Source: Firm-04 sp964463355 (GTDB lineage: Bacteria > Bacillota > Clostridia > Oscillospirales > Ruminococcaceae). From it: 64,000 bases of DNA. The position numbers were made by a program, and so were the translations under genes. Of the stretch, positions 33,096 through 41,864 are shown one piece after another. The DNA lies in contig CAYXBP010000004.1 in assembly GCA_964463355.1 (NCBI GenBank), forward strand, positions 62,001-126,000, given 5' to 3'. Below the pieces are notes generated by a model. It ran no database searches and was not told the DNA's origin. It worked only from the letters and a program-made list of their open reading frames with translations. Position 1 is the first letter of the stretch. Each line of letters begins with the position of its first letter.

Positions 33096-34936
33096 CGGCT
33101 GTCGTTTCCTTTCTTTGACAGACTGCCCGCATACTTCCCACCAATTTCAGCAGGCACCAAGCAATGCGCTCCGCTGCCAATGAGATCACGGCGGTTTGCT
33201 TTGCACAGTGTCGCACGGATCAGGGCATGGTTTTCAGGCTTGAAATATTGCAACAGAGCGCGCTGCTCGGCTTTTTCTTTGGCGGTGCGCGGAACATAGA
33301 TCGGCTGCATGGTGTAAGGATTCAACCCCGTATAAAACATACAAGTTGAGATTGTGCCAGGGGTTGGATAAAAATCCTGCACCTGTTCAGGACGCAAGCC
33401 TTCCTCTTTCAGAAAACACGCCAACGCAATGGCATCTTTCATGGTACTGCCAGGATGGGAACTCATGAGATAAGGTACAAGATATTGCTCCATATTCATG
33501 CTCTTAGTCAAACCATAAAAACGCTTTTGAAATGCTTTATACGCCTCAATATGTGGTTTGCCCATAGCATCCAGCACGGCGGCGGAACAATGCTCTGGAG
33601 CAACCTTTAACTGTCCGCTAACATGATAATGAACAAGCTCCTTGAAAAAACTATCGTCGCGATCCTCCATCAGGTAATCATACCGAATACCAGAACGAAT
33701 AAAGACACGCTTCACCTTGGGCAGATTACGCAGCTTACGCAACAGATTCAGATACTCCGTATGGTCAACGCGAAGATTTTTACAGGGTATAGGTGCAAGA
33801 CACTTTCTCCCCTTACACAAACCATGTTCCAGCTGCTTTTCGCAGGATACATGACGAAAATTTGCGGTTGGCCCACCCACATCATGAATGTAGCCCTTGA
33901 AATCTGGCAATGTAGTAAGCAGTTTCGCTTCTTTCATCACAGATTCCTCGCTGCGCGTAGCAATTCTTCTGCCCTGATGCAGCGCAATGGAACAGAAGTT
34001 ACAGAATCCAAAGCAACCGCGGTTATGGGTAATAGAAAACCGTACTTCCTCGATGGCAGGTACGCCACCCTCTTTTTCATACATGGGATGATAGGTGCGC
34101 ATATAAGGCAATGCATAAACGGCATCCAGTTCCTCGGTGGTGAGGGAAAGCGCAGGAGGATTCTGCACTAGCATACGGTCACCATGACGTTGGATAACAC
34201 GTTTACCATAGACCTCATCCTGCTGATCGTACTGGATTCGGCAAGCGCGAGCATATGCTTCTTTGCTCTTGCAGACTTGCACAAAGGAAGGGCATTCTGC
34301 ACTGCCGATGGGCGTATTCACGGGGGATGTGAGATAGCAAGTACCGCGCACATCCGTGATATCACAAAGAGGCACCCCGTTGTGCAAATGGTCAGCAAGC
34401 TCCACGATACTGTGTTCGCCCATACCAAACATCAGGATATCCGCACCGCTATCCACCAGTATTGACGGTTTAACAGTATCTTCCCAATAATCATAGTGAG
34501 CGAATCGCCGTAAAGAAGCTTCCAAACCGCCAATGAGGATCGGCACATCTCCATAAATTCGGCGCAGCATACGGCAATACACAGTAATGGCACGGTCGGG
34601 ACGTTTTCCAGCTTTTCTTCCAGCAGAGTAAGCATCATCGCTGCGCCTTTTTTTGGCAGCGGTATAATGTGCAACCATACTATCAATATTGCCTGCGGTT
34701 ACAAGGAATGCAAGCCTGGGTCTGCCAAAACGCTTGAAATCGCTTTCGGAACGCCAATCGGGCTGGGGCAAAATGGCAACGGAATATCCCTTGGACTGCA
34801 ACACGCGCGAAATAATCGCTACACCGAAGCTAGGATGATCCACATAGGCATCGCCTGTAATATAGACAAAGTCGGGCTGTGTGATACCCTGTGCCTGCAA
34901 TTCTTCAAGTGTTACGGGCAAAAATCCGTTTTCCAT
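32999..34936 (-). CDS. YgiQ-family radical SAM protein
   Basis: Large radical SAM enzyme of unknown reaction. The iron-sulfur motif is CFGFCNFC (~317), within RFSITHNRGCFGFCNFCSI-type sequence typical of YgiQ (UPF0313). The N-terminal domain (DFVYITGDAYVDHPSFG) resembles a B12-binding-like Rossmann fold, and the C-terminal half carries family blocks such as QVQDFYPTPGTISTCMFYTG (~535). 645 aa. The last ~40 residues are basic, low-complexity and overlap the next gene. ATG 34936 follows GGAGG. Fourth gene of the minus-strand operon. Confidence 0.93.
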   Translation of the reverse strand: MENGFLPVTLEELQAQGITQPDFVYITGDAYVDHPSFGVAIISRVLQSKGYSVAILPQPDWRSESDFKRFGRPRLAFLVTAGNIDSMVAHYTAAKKRRSDDAYSAGRKAGKRPDRAITVYCRMLRRIYGDVPILIGGLEASLRRFAHYDYWEDTVKPSILVDSGADILMFGMGEHSIVELADHLHNGVPLCDITDVRGTCYLTSPVNTPIGSAECPSFVQVCKSKEAYARACRIQYDQQDEVYGKRVIQRHGDRMLVQNPPALSLTTEELDAVYALPYMRTYHPMYEKEGGVPAIEEVRFSITHNRGCFGFCNFCSIALHQGRRIATRSEESVMKEAKLLTTLPDFKGYIHDVGGPTANFRHVSCEKQLEHGLCKGRKCLAPIPCKNLRVDHTEYLNLLRKLRNLPKVKRVFIRSGIRYDYLMEDRDDSFFKELVHYHVSGQLKVAPEHCSAAVLDAMGKPHIEAYKAFQKRFYGLTKSMNMEQYLVPYLMSSHPGSTMKDAIALACFLKEEGLRPEQVQDFYPTPGTISTCMFYTGLNPYTMQPIYVPRTAKEKAEQRALLQYFKPENHALIRATLCKANRRDLIGSGAHCLVPAEIGGKYAGSLSKKGNDSRWNAETKHAKGGIGQSRGNAEKTHKTRRKSSK

Positions 34937-34978
34937 TGTTTACGCCTCCTGATCTGTTCATTGTCGTAAAAGGGTTCA

Positions 34979-37696
34979 TTATTCGCTAAGGTTGCCTCCT
35001 TTGGCTGCAAAGCGGAGCTTCCACTCGGTCAGTTCCTGTGGAGACATCAGAACTTTTCGGGGCTTTGCACCCTCAGATGGCCCGATGATACCGCGCTCCT
35101 CCATAGATTCCATGATGCGCGCGGCACGAGCATAGCCCAGTTTTAACCTTCGTTGTAAAGCAGTAGTTGAAAGCTGCCCCATATCCACGGCAAGTTCTGC
35201 GGCACGAATCAGCAACGCGTCATCGCCAGACAGACCAGAGAGATTATCATCATCATCATTGGCTTTATCACCTTTGGCAGCAGGAATATTCTGTTCGACT
35301 GCTTCCATGATCTCGCAATCGTATTCCGAAACGCCATTGCTTTTTAAGAAGCTTGCAACTGCCTCGACTTCTGCATCGGATGTGAAGCAGCCCTGCACAC
35401 GCTTCGGTTCACGCCAGCCATTGGGATAAAACAGCAGGTCGCCATTGCCAAGGAGTGTTTCTGCACCAGAGCAATCCAAGATAATACGAGAATCCTGCGC
35501 GGATTTTACCGACATACCGATACGGCTGGGCACATTTGATTTGATCAAACCAGTAATCACATCAACGGTTGGACGCTGCGTTGCAATGATCAAATGAATG
35601 CCTGCGGCTCTTGCCTTCTGTGCAATACGAATGACAGCAGATTCTACCTCTTTTGAAGATGCCATCATCAAATCGGCAAACTCATCAATAATAATCAATA
35701 TCTGCGGCAATTTTTTCATGCCCTCATTGCGTTCTGCAATGGCATTATAGCCCTTCAGATCACGGACACCATACTGGGCACACAATGCATAGCGGCGTTC
35801 CATCTCAATAACCGCCCAATTCAGCGCGCCTGCTGCTTTCTGTGGGTTGGTCACAACGGGTATCAAAAGGTGCGGGATGCCATCATAGGGAGCAAACTCA
35901 ACCACCTTAGGGTCAACCAAAATCAAACGGACTTCCTCGGGTGCCGCATGATAGAGAATACTCATGATAATGGAATTGGTACACACCGACTTACCTGAGC
36001 CTGTTGTGCCCGCGATGATCATATGGGGCATCTTGGCAATATCACCAAGGATCACATTTCCGTCAATATCCTTACCAACTGCAAAGGTCAGCTTGCTTTT
36101 GGATTCCTGAAACTCTGGAGATTCTAACAATTCACGCAGAGTAACGGTATCTTTGGTATTATTGGCGACCTCAATGCCCACGGCAGGTTTTCCAGGAATC
36201 GGTGCTTCAATACGAACGGATTTGCCACCAAGATTCAATCCAATATCATCTTGCAATGAGGTGATTTTGGAGATCTTGACACCTGCGGCAGGTTGAATTT
36301 CATATCTTGTAACCGTGGGACCACGACGGATGCCAGTAATTCTGACCTGCACGCCAAAGCTTGAAAGCGTATCTACCAAAAGCTTTGCCTTTTCCTTCAG
36401 CTCATTGGAACGATCTGCATCGTTTGCTGCATTATCTGCGTAATGCAGCAAAGAAAGCGGCGGTGCCACGTAAGGAATCGGCTGTTCTTCGGCATAAAGG
36501 CTTTCATCCAGCTCATCCTCCACCGTTTGCAGAATATTGCTTTCGGGCACGACATCGGCATTGGCAATCAAATCCTTTAGAGCAAGCTCATCCTCGGGCG
36601 AAAAACCTCCAACGAACTCCCCTGCCTGCACAGGATTTGCCTCAGCAGATGCTGCGGATGTATTATGGTCAAATATGGGAACATCTACCTCAATGTTAGA
36701 ATAAACCTCTCTTTCAACCACTGTGCCATTGATCATGGGTGGATCTTCCTGTGGTGTTGATGGTACTTCGGAGGTATCAAGTGGCGGGAAAACATCATCA
36801 GCTACGACTCGCTGCTTTTTTGTTACAGTTTTGCTCTTTCTCGTTGGTTTGGCGGGTATCTCCTCCCACGGAGGCAATTCGTCATCGTCTGCTGCATCTT
36901 CCGTTTCTTCATCGAATTCGTCGTCATCCATGGAATCCTCGTCATCATCACGGTCGGTTGCCAGATGCACCACTTCATCCCAGATCCAGACAAATGGTTT
37001 GACACCATATCGAAGGAGATCCGCAAAGCTTAGACTCAGCAGAAGCATGAGGATCAATACAGTCAGCAGTACAATAATGATTTTCGAGCCGATTGTATCA
37101 AACAAAGCAACCAGCGGAAGAGCAAATAAACCAGAGATCATTCCACCGCCACAAAGGGTCTGTCCTTGGGCATACAAATCTTTCAGGGACTGCCAGACGG
37201 TCTGGTTGGGTGCAATCGTACCAAAGAACAGCTGCACGAAGGAACTGAGGAAGATGATCAACAAACTGCCATAGATCGCTCGCTTGCGCATTACCTGCTC
37301 GTTATCTACAACAACGCGATACGCCAGATAAAACATCAGCAACGCCAATGGAAATACCGAAAATCCAAATAAGCCACGCAGGACAGTATGCAATGTCAGC
37401 CAGAGCTTGGCGCCAGGAAACAATGAAAACAGTGCCACAAAAACGCCAACGGCGCACAGAACCACAGAAACAATCTGCGGATTGACCGTGCGCTTTGCTG
37501 ATTGTTTTGCAGCAGACCTTCCCTTGGCAGTAGTGCTTGTCTGCCTCGCCTTACTCTGCGTTTGATTATTTCCTGCCGCGTGCGATGTTTTGGCAGCAGA
37601 GGACTTTTTCTTCACAGCGTTACTGCTTCTGCTGCTTGCAGCGGATGCGGTTTTCTTAGGTTTGGTGGCAGCAGATGTCGATTTCTTTTGTGCCAT
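34979..37696 (-). CDS. ftsK: DNA translocase FtsK/SpoIIIE
   Basis: Septal DNA pump that clears chromosome DNA during division or sporulation. The N-terminus is Ser/Ala/Lys-rich (~1-75), followed by four membrane helices (~75-230), an acidic linker (~240-400) and the motor domain with Walker A GTTGSGKSVCTN (~560) and Walker B IIIDEFADLM. The C-terminal gamma winged-helix domain (AVDMGQLSTTALQRRLKLGY) that reads DNA polarity is present. 905 aa. ATG lies 23 bases after uppP. TepA-like and SpoIIIE genes are neighbours in Bacillus as well, which supports conserved order. Confidence 0.96.
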   Translation of the reverse strand: MAQKKSTSAATKPKKTASAASSRSSNAVKKKSSAAKTSHAAGNNQTQSKARQTSTTAKGRSAAKQSAKRTVNPQIVSVVLCAVGVFVALFSLFPGAKLWLTLHTVLRGLFGFSVFPLALLMFYLAYRVVVDNEQVMRKRAIYGSLLIIFLSSFVQLFFGTIAPNQTVWQSLKDLYAQGQTLCGGGMISGLFALPLVALFDTIGSKIIIVLLTVLILMLLLSLSFADLLRYGVKPFVWIWDEVVHLATDRDDDEDSMDDDEFDEETEDAADDDELPPWEEIPAKPTRKSKTVTKKQRVVADDVFPPLDTSEVPSTPQEDPPMINGTVVEREVYSNIEVDVPIFDHNTSAASAEANPVQAGEFVGGFSPEDELALKDLIANADVVPESNILQTVEDELDESLYAEEQPIPYVAPPLSLLHYADNAANDADRSNELKEKAKLLVDTLSSFGVQVRITGIRRGPTVTRYEIQPAAGVKISKITSLQDDIGLNLGGKSVRIEAPIPGKPAVGIEVANNTKDTVTLRELLESPEFQESKSKLTFAVGKDIDGNVILGDIAKMPHMIIAGTTGSGKSVCTNSIIMSILYHAAPEEVRLILVDPKVVEFAPYDGIPHLLIPVVTNPQKAAGALNWAVIEMERRYALCAQYGVRDLKGYNAIAERNEGMKKLPQILIIIDEFADLMMASSKEVESAVIRIAQKARAAGIHLIIATQRPTVDVITGLIKSNVPSRIGMSVKSAQDSRIILDCSGAETLLGNGDLLFYPNGWREPKRVQGCFTSDAEVEAVASFLKSNGVSEYDCEIMEAVEQNIPAAKGDKANDDDDNLSGLSGDDALLIRAAELAVDMGQLSTTALQRRLKLGYARAARIMESMEERGIIGPSEGAKPRKVLMSPQELTEWKLRFAAKGGNLSE

Positions 37697-37719
37697 GAGT
37701 ATCCTTTCTATGTATGCAA

Positions 37720-38541
37720 TCAGGTAAAGATCCAGTAGCCAAAGGTAAACAGACTGACGAGCAGTGTGTAAATGGAGAACGCATGAAAGTTATCAGACTT
37801 GATCAGCCAATTGACCATTTTAATGGCAAGTACACCTACCACTGCCGCGGTCACAAAGCCAATGCCCGCAGCGATCCAATTAACCTCAAAGGAACCCTTT
37901 GCAGCATCTATCAGTTCAGAAGCACATCCGCCCAAAATTGCTGGAATGCCCAAGATAAAGGAATAGCGAACAGCAGTTTCTTTATCCAGACCAGAGAACA
38001 ATGCTCCGCTAATGGTGGAACCAGAACGAGATACGCCGGGAAACAGTGCAACACACTGGAACAATCCAATGACGATGGCATCGCGCACAGTGATATCCCC
38101 TGCGGTTTTGGTATTATTCTTTACGCGGTTGGCAAAGAACAAGATCACGGAAGTATACAGGAAGCACAGCGCAAGAATTGGCAAAGTGATATTTTCAAAG
38201 ACATCCTTGATGAAATAGAACGGCACCAACAGTACCAGAGAAATCACAAGCATAATGAGCATACGCCGATCGGGATTCATTTCTTTCCACGAAAACTTAC
38301 CCGTGAAAATATCCTTGACCAGCCTGCCCAACTCCTTGATGAGTGCAATAATGGTACTACGGAACGCAAGAAACACGGCGACTAATGTTCCAAGGTGCAA
38401 GATCACAAGCATGAAGGTACCTTCCTCTACCGATTGCCCGGTGACGGTTTGATAAAGGCGCAGATGCCCAGAGCTGGATACTGGTAAAAACTCCGTTAGC
38501 CCTTGAATGATTGCCTGAACAATTGCATTGATAATTTCCAT
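37720..38541 (-). CDS. uppP: Undecaprenyl-diphosphatase (BacA/UppP family)
   Basis: Polytopic membrane enzyme that dephosphorylates undecaprenyl pyrophosphate to recycle the lipid carrier of cell-wall synthesis; overproduction gives bacitracin resistance in other bacteria. The catalytic blocks GLTEFLPVSSSGH (~15-27) and PGVSRSGSTI (~165) are intact, and about eight membrane helices are predicted from hydrophobicity. 273 aa. ATG 38541 (MEIINAIVQ) is chosen because GGAGG ends five bases before it; a TTG at 38553 overlaps the ribosome binding site. Second gene of the operon. Confidence 0.96.
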   Translation of the reverse strand: MEIINAIVQAIIQGLTEFLPVSSSGHLRLYQTVTGQSVEEGTFMLVILHLGTLVAVFLAFRSTIIALIKELGRLVKDIFTGKFSWKEMNPDRRMLIMLVISLVLLVPFYFIKDVFENITLPILALCFLYTSVILFFANRVKNNTKTAGDITVRDAIVIGLFQCVALFPGVSRSGSTISGALFSGLDKETAVRYSFILGIPAILGGCASELIDAAKGSFEVNWIAAGIGFVTAAVVGVLAIKMVNWLIKSDNFHAFSIYTLLVSLFTFGYWIFT

Positions 38542-38606
38542 GATTTCCTCCAATATGAACTACAGTTAAAAAATTATGTACGCCCCGCAGGGCGCAGATT
38601 ACCAAA

Positions 38607-39323
38607 TTACGGATTGTGGGTCTGTACCGCCTCAATTTGTGCATACAATGCATGGATTGCATCTGAAATACTACCGACAGCATCAATTAGACCCACTTCC
38701 ACTGCCTGTTTTCCATTCAGCACACTGCCAAAATCCATAACCAATGCGTCGGTGCGTGTCATGAGCGCATATAATGCATCACGACGAATACGACTGTGCG
38801 ATGTGACAAATTGCAGAATACGTTCCTGCATCTCCTCAACGCAATATAATGCCTGTGGTACACCCATCAAAGTACCGCTCATCCGTACAGGATGAATGGT
38901 CATGGAAGCGGACGGTACAATAAACGACTGCTTTGCCGATACTGCAAGAGGCACACCAATGGAATGCCCACCGCCCAGCACCAAGGACACAGATGGCAGT
39001 TCCATGCCTGCGATCATCTCAGCAAGTGCAAGACCAGCTTCCACATCACCGCCGACTGTATTCAACAAAATCAGCAATCCCTCTACGGTTTGTTCCTGCT
39101 CAATTGCGGCAAGCAGCGGCAAAAGATGCTCATACTTTGTGGTTTTACAAGTTTCAGGCAAAAGAGAATGCCCCTCAATCTGCCCGACAATATTCAGGCA
39201 ATAGATTATATGCTTTGCATGATAGACTGGCAGCGCACCAAGTTTCTCCAAGAGTTCAAGTGTTGAATCAGATGTTGCACATTCGGCAGCCTGCATTTTT
39301 GTCAGATTTGCGTGCTTTTCCAT
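38607..39323 (-). CDS. ClpP-like protease, TepA family
   Basis: Cytoplasmic protein of the ClpP/crotonase fold, close to translocation-enhancing protein TepA. The likely nucleophile serine lies in LGGGHSIGVPLAV (~125) and the His in MTIHPVRMSGT (~150), with a possible Asp further on, so a serine protease site is plausible. The oxyanion motif NTVGGDVEAG (~95) is typical. 238 aa. ATG 39323 has GGAGG 11 bases upstream; the GTG four codons earlier touches the ribosome binding site and is rejected. It is the first gene of the ten-gene minus operon, near ftsK as in Bacillus. Confidence 0.88.
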   Translation of the reverse strand: MEKHANLTKMQAAECATSDSTLELLEKLGALPVYHAKHIIYCLNIVGQIEGHSLLPETCKTTKYEHLLPLLAAIEQEQTVEGLLILLNTVGGDVEAGLALAEMIAGMELPSVSLVLGGGHSIGVPLAVSAKQSFIVPSASMTIHPVRMSGTLMGVPQALYCVEEMQERILQFVTSHSRIRRDALYALMTRTDALVMDFGSVLNGKQAVEVGLIDAVGSISDAIHALYAQIEAVQTHNP

Positions 39324-39413
39324 GAATGAATCCACCTCCGGCTGATACTTAGGAAAACAGTATCTGCAAATCGATTGTGGATATACACATTATATACGAA
39401 AGCTCACCAGAAT

Positions 39414-39442
39414 ATAATACCATATTTTTAGCATTTTGTCAA
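39414..39442 (-). promoter_or_regulatory. Promoter of the ten-gene minus-strand operon
   Basis: Minus strand: TTGACA (39442-39437), 17 bases, TATTAT (39419-39414). About 90 bases upstream of the TepA-like start. No other promoter or terminator was found until 28347. Confidence 0.75.
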
Positions 39443-39662
39443 GCAAAAGCGAGCCTAATAGAGCATGTAAAACTGTAATCATCGTCAAAATGTGATTCTC
39501 TATTCTACAAAAGCAGGTACATCATCGAACATCGGCAAAGATACTGCATCTTTCATTCCAAGCCAAGCAAAAGCCCTCGGCGTAACTTCAATGATACTTT
39601 TTCTTCATCTTTTGGCAGGCTGACAAAATCTTGTTTTCTTTTCTTTTTTTCTTCAGAAATGG
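39443..39662. other. Intergenic region between divergent units
   Basis: About 220 bases without a gene between the promoters of the minus operon and the repeat-protein gene. It is A/T-rich; I see no RNA gene, repeat or riboswitch in it. Confidence 0.4.
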
Positions 39663-39691
39663 TTGACATCCAGCCGAATTCGGTGTATAAT
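39663..39691 (+). promoter_or_regulatory. Promoter of the proline-rich repeat protein gene
   Basis: Perfect TTGACA (39663-39668), 17-base spacer, TATAAT (39686-39691), about 42 bases before the ATG at 39734. Confidence 0.88.
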
Positions 39692-39733
39692 ATCAATTAT
39701 GGAATATTATATTCTTTGGGGGTATACATTATC

Positions 39734-41786
39734 ATGCATATTGATTTGATTTCAGCAACAAAATCACGCACCAAGGAAATCCACGGTACCGATAATGGCA
39801 AGCGTACAGGATGCGGCATTAATCTCATGAAGGTGGTCGGTCAGTATACTTCCATCGGTGAAATGACGGATATCGCGCAGATCACCTGCGAAAAGTGTAA
39901 AACTGTATTAGCAAAGCGCATGATCCGCGAATCCAACAAGGAAATGCAGCGCATCCTCAAAGAGGAACAGAAGATGCTTAAGCGTGAGGAACGTGAAGAA
40001 GCTGCTGCTGCAAAAGTGAGACCCAAGAATACGACTCCGCCCAAGGCTCCCTCCCCTGCTACAAGTGCATCCTCTGGTGAGTATGTACCACATTCCATGC
40101 GCCCGAAGCAGGAGCCGATTGAGTCACCAATACCTGCAACACCCATGCCGCAGTCTGCACCAATAACCGAGAGCATTTCTGTTGTACCCACTGCTGTGCC
40201 TTCTCCTCTGCCGCAGGAGGATGATGTACTCGCGCAGTTTGCAATTCCAAGTGTACCCTCTGCTCCTGCTGCACCCACTTTCTCTGATGAGATTCCAGAA
40301 GTGCCGACATCTGTTTCTGCTACAAAACCGCAGGAGGATGATGTACTCGCGCAGTTTGCAATTCCAAGTGTACCCTCTGCTCNNNNNNNNNNNNNNNNNN
40401 NNNNNNNNNNNNNNNNNNNNNNNNNNNNNNNNNNNNNNNNNNNNNNNNNNNNNNNNNNNNNNNNNNNNNNNNNNNNNNNNNNCTGCTGCGCCCACTTTCT
40501 CTGATGAGATTTCGGGGATGGATGATGCTGTGAACGCGAATGTCGTAGATGATGCACCTGATGGTAAGGGTACGATCTCTTTTGGCAATCCGACCCCCCC
40601 AACGGATGATGGCGCATTCAGCAATCTTGCAAACAGCCTTTTTGGCGGCGCGCCTGTTGTGGATACCCTTGCTGCTTCGGATATTCCTGATATCCCTGAA
40701 GTGCCTGCTGCCCCTGCTAGTGCCATGTCGGTTTCCTTTAGCGCACCAGAGGAGATACATGATATTATTGATACTACCCCTGTTACAGATGATGATTATG
40801 ATCCGTTCCGTCGAGTAAAAGCACCTGTTCTGGATACGCCTACCTCCACACCTGCCGCAAACAACATTTCGGTTCCGGAATTGGATATTCCTGAAGTGCC
40901 CACAACGCCTCAAGGCGTTCCTGTTCTGCATGTACCAGAGGCACCCGCAGCACCTACATATCCCACACAGACGGTATCTCTGGCTGCACAGCAAATACCT
41001 ACGCTTGATGTGCCTACTGCCCCTGCTGCACCTGTATATCCGCAGCAGCCTGCATATACACAAACCACGGTACAGGATACTCCAGCACTGAATGTGCCAA
41101 CAGCACCCGCTGCACCTGTATATCCGCAGCAGCCCGTGTATACGCAAGCACCCACACAGAGCGTTCCCACTCTGAATGTACCCGATGCCCCTGTTGCGCC
41201 CGTATATCCGCAGCAAGCACCATATCAACAGACGAACTCCTTCTTCAGCAATCCTGCGCCGATACCAGTCATTTCTCCGCAGCCGACACCACAGAAAGCT
41301 GCTGGGCCAACTCCGCTATTCGTGGGATACGGCGCGGATGGCAGACAGATATTCCAGACTTATGATGCTAATGGTCAGCCCATTCCAATCACCGAACCCG
41401 TTTACAGTATGCCTCCTCAGGAAGATAGCAACCCCGCTTTGACAGGTCCTTTTGCAAATGGCGCACAACTCGGCACATCGCAGGTCATGGACATTGAAGA
41501 ACTGATGTCAGCAATGGGCATTGAAGATAAAAAGCCAGTTGCCAGCGATGAAAAGGTCATTAACTACACAGAATATCGTATTCCGCAGAAGAAAAAGAAG
41601 AAGCCCGTTGCAACACCCAAATCTGCACAGGTTGACGAAGTGCCTAAGATGCCAATCTCTGCTGCTGAGGCTAAGCGTCAGAAGAAACTCGACAAAATCA
41701 ACCAAGAATTTGAGAAGAAGCTCAAAGACCGCGGCATTGACCCAGTCACTGGTGCATTTGTCGGCAAGGGCGGTAAGAAGAAATAA
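39734..41786 (+). CDS. Proline/alanine-rich repeat protein with N-terminal Cys motif, interrupted by assembly gap
   Basis: Not recognised as a named family. Residues ~1-65 form a small conserved-looking domain with His in KEIHGT and Cys in RTGCGIN and TCEKCK, a possible zinc site; then a charged helix (~66-100). The rest is Pro/Ala-rich and low in complexity, with 39-residue and 28-residue tandem repeats, and the end is lysine-rich with a short charged helix (EAKRQKKLDKINQEFEKKL). No signal peptide or membrane helix, so cytoplasmic. The 100 N at 40383-40482 shift the frame artificially: removing them leaves 651 codons in one frame. The second ORF half resumes in the matching repeat phase. ATG 39734 follows a weak G-run and fits the promoter. 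Confidence 0.8.
40211..40382 (+). repeat. 117-bp (39-residue) tandem repeat, truncated by the gap
   Basis: A unit beginning CCGCAGGAGGATGATG starts at 40211 and again at 40328, a period of 117 bp with near-identical sequence. The second copy is cut by the N-run; the DNA after the gap (from 40483) continues with the same repeat phase (CTGCTGCGCCCACTTT, compare 40266). Confidence 0.9.
40383..40482. other. Assembly gap of exactly 100 N
   Basis: A placeholder gap inside the 117-bp repeat. The flanks would join in perfect repeat register if the gap were zero or a multiple of 117 bp, so the missing DNA is most likely an unknown number of repeat units. Confidence 0.95.
40997..41223 (+). repeat. 84-bp (28-residue) proline-rich repeats
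   Basis: The core encoding VPtAPAAPVYPQQP recurs at 41025, 41109 and 41193 (period 84 bp), with a more diverged copy before them near 40935. Unit borders are approximate. Confidence 0.8.
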
Positions 41787-41808
41787 TTACAATGGTATAA
41801 TACATATG

Positions 41809-41842
41809 AAAAGCAGCGGTTCCACATGGTGTCGCTGCTTTT
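41809..41842 (+). terminator. Terminator after the repeat protein gene
   Basis: AAAAGCAGCG (41809-41818) pairs perfectly with CGCTGCTTTT (41833-41842). It lies 22 bases after the stop and also just before the CPBP gene, so read-through could feed that gene. Confidence 0.75.
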
Positions 41843-41864
41843 ATCTTGAAATGGAGATGGTTTT

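Noticed and set aside
40211..41223. Regular repeats as a CRISPR array
   Set aside because: The repeats are in-frame coding units with no unique spacers, and no cas genes are nearby.
40182..41786. Separate gene starting within the repeat region
   Set aside because: It is the same repeat protein in the frame forced by the 100-N gap; the first part reads the repeat out of frame.
41791..41802. TATAAT at 41796 as a promoter of the CPBP gene
   Set aside because: No acceptable -35 box at 16-18 bases and a terminator hairpin follows at once, so I do not list it as a promoter.
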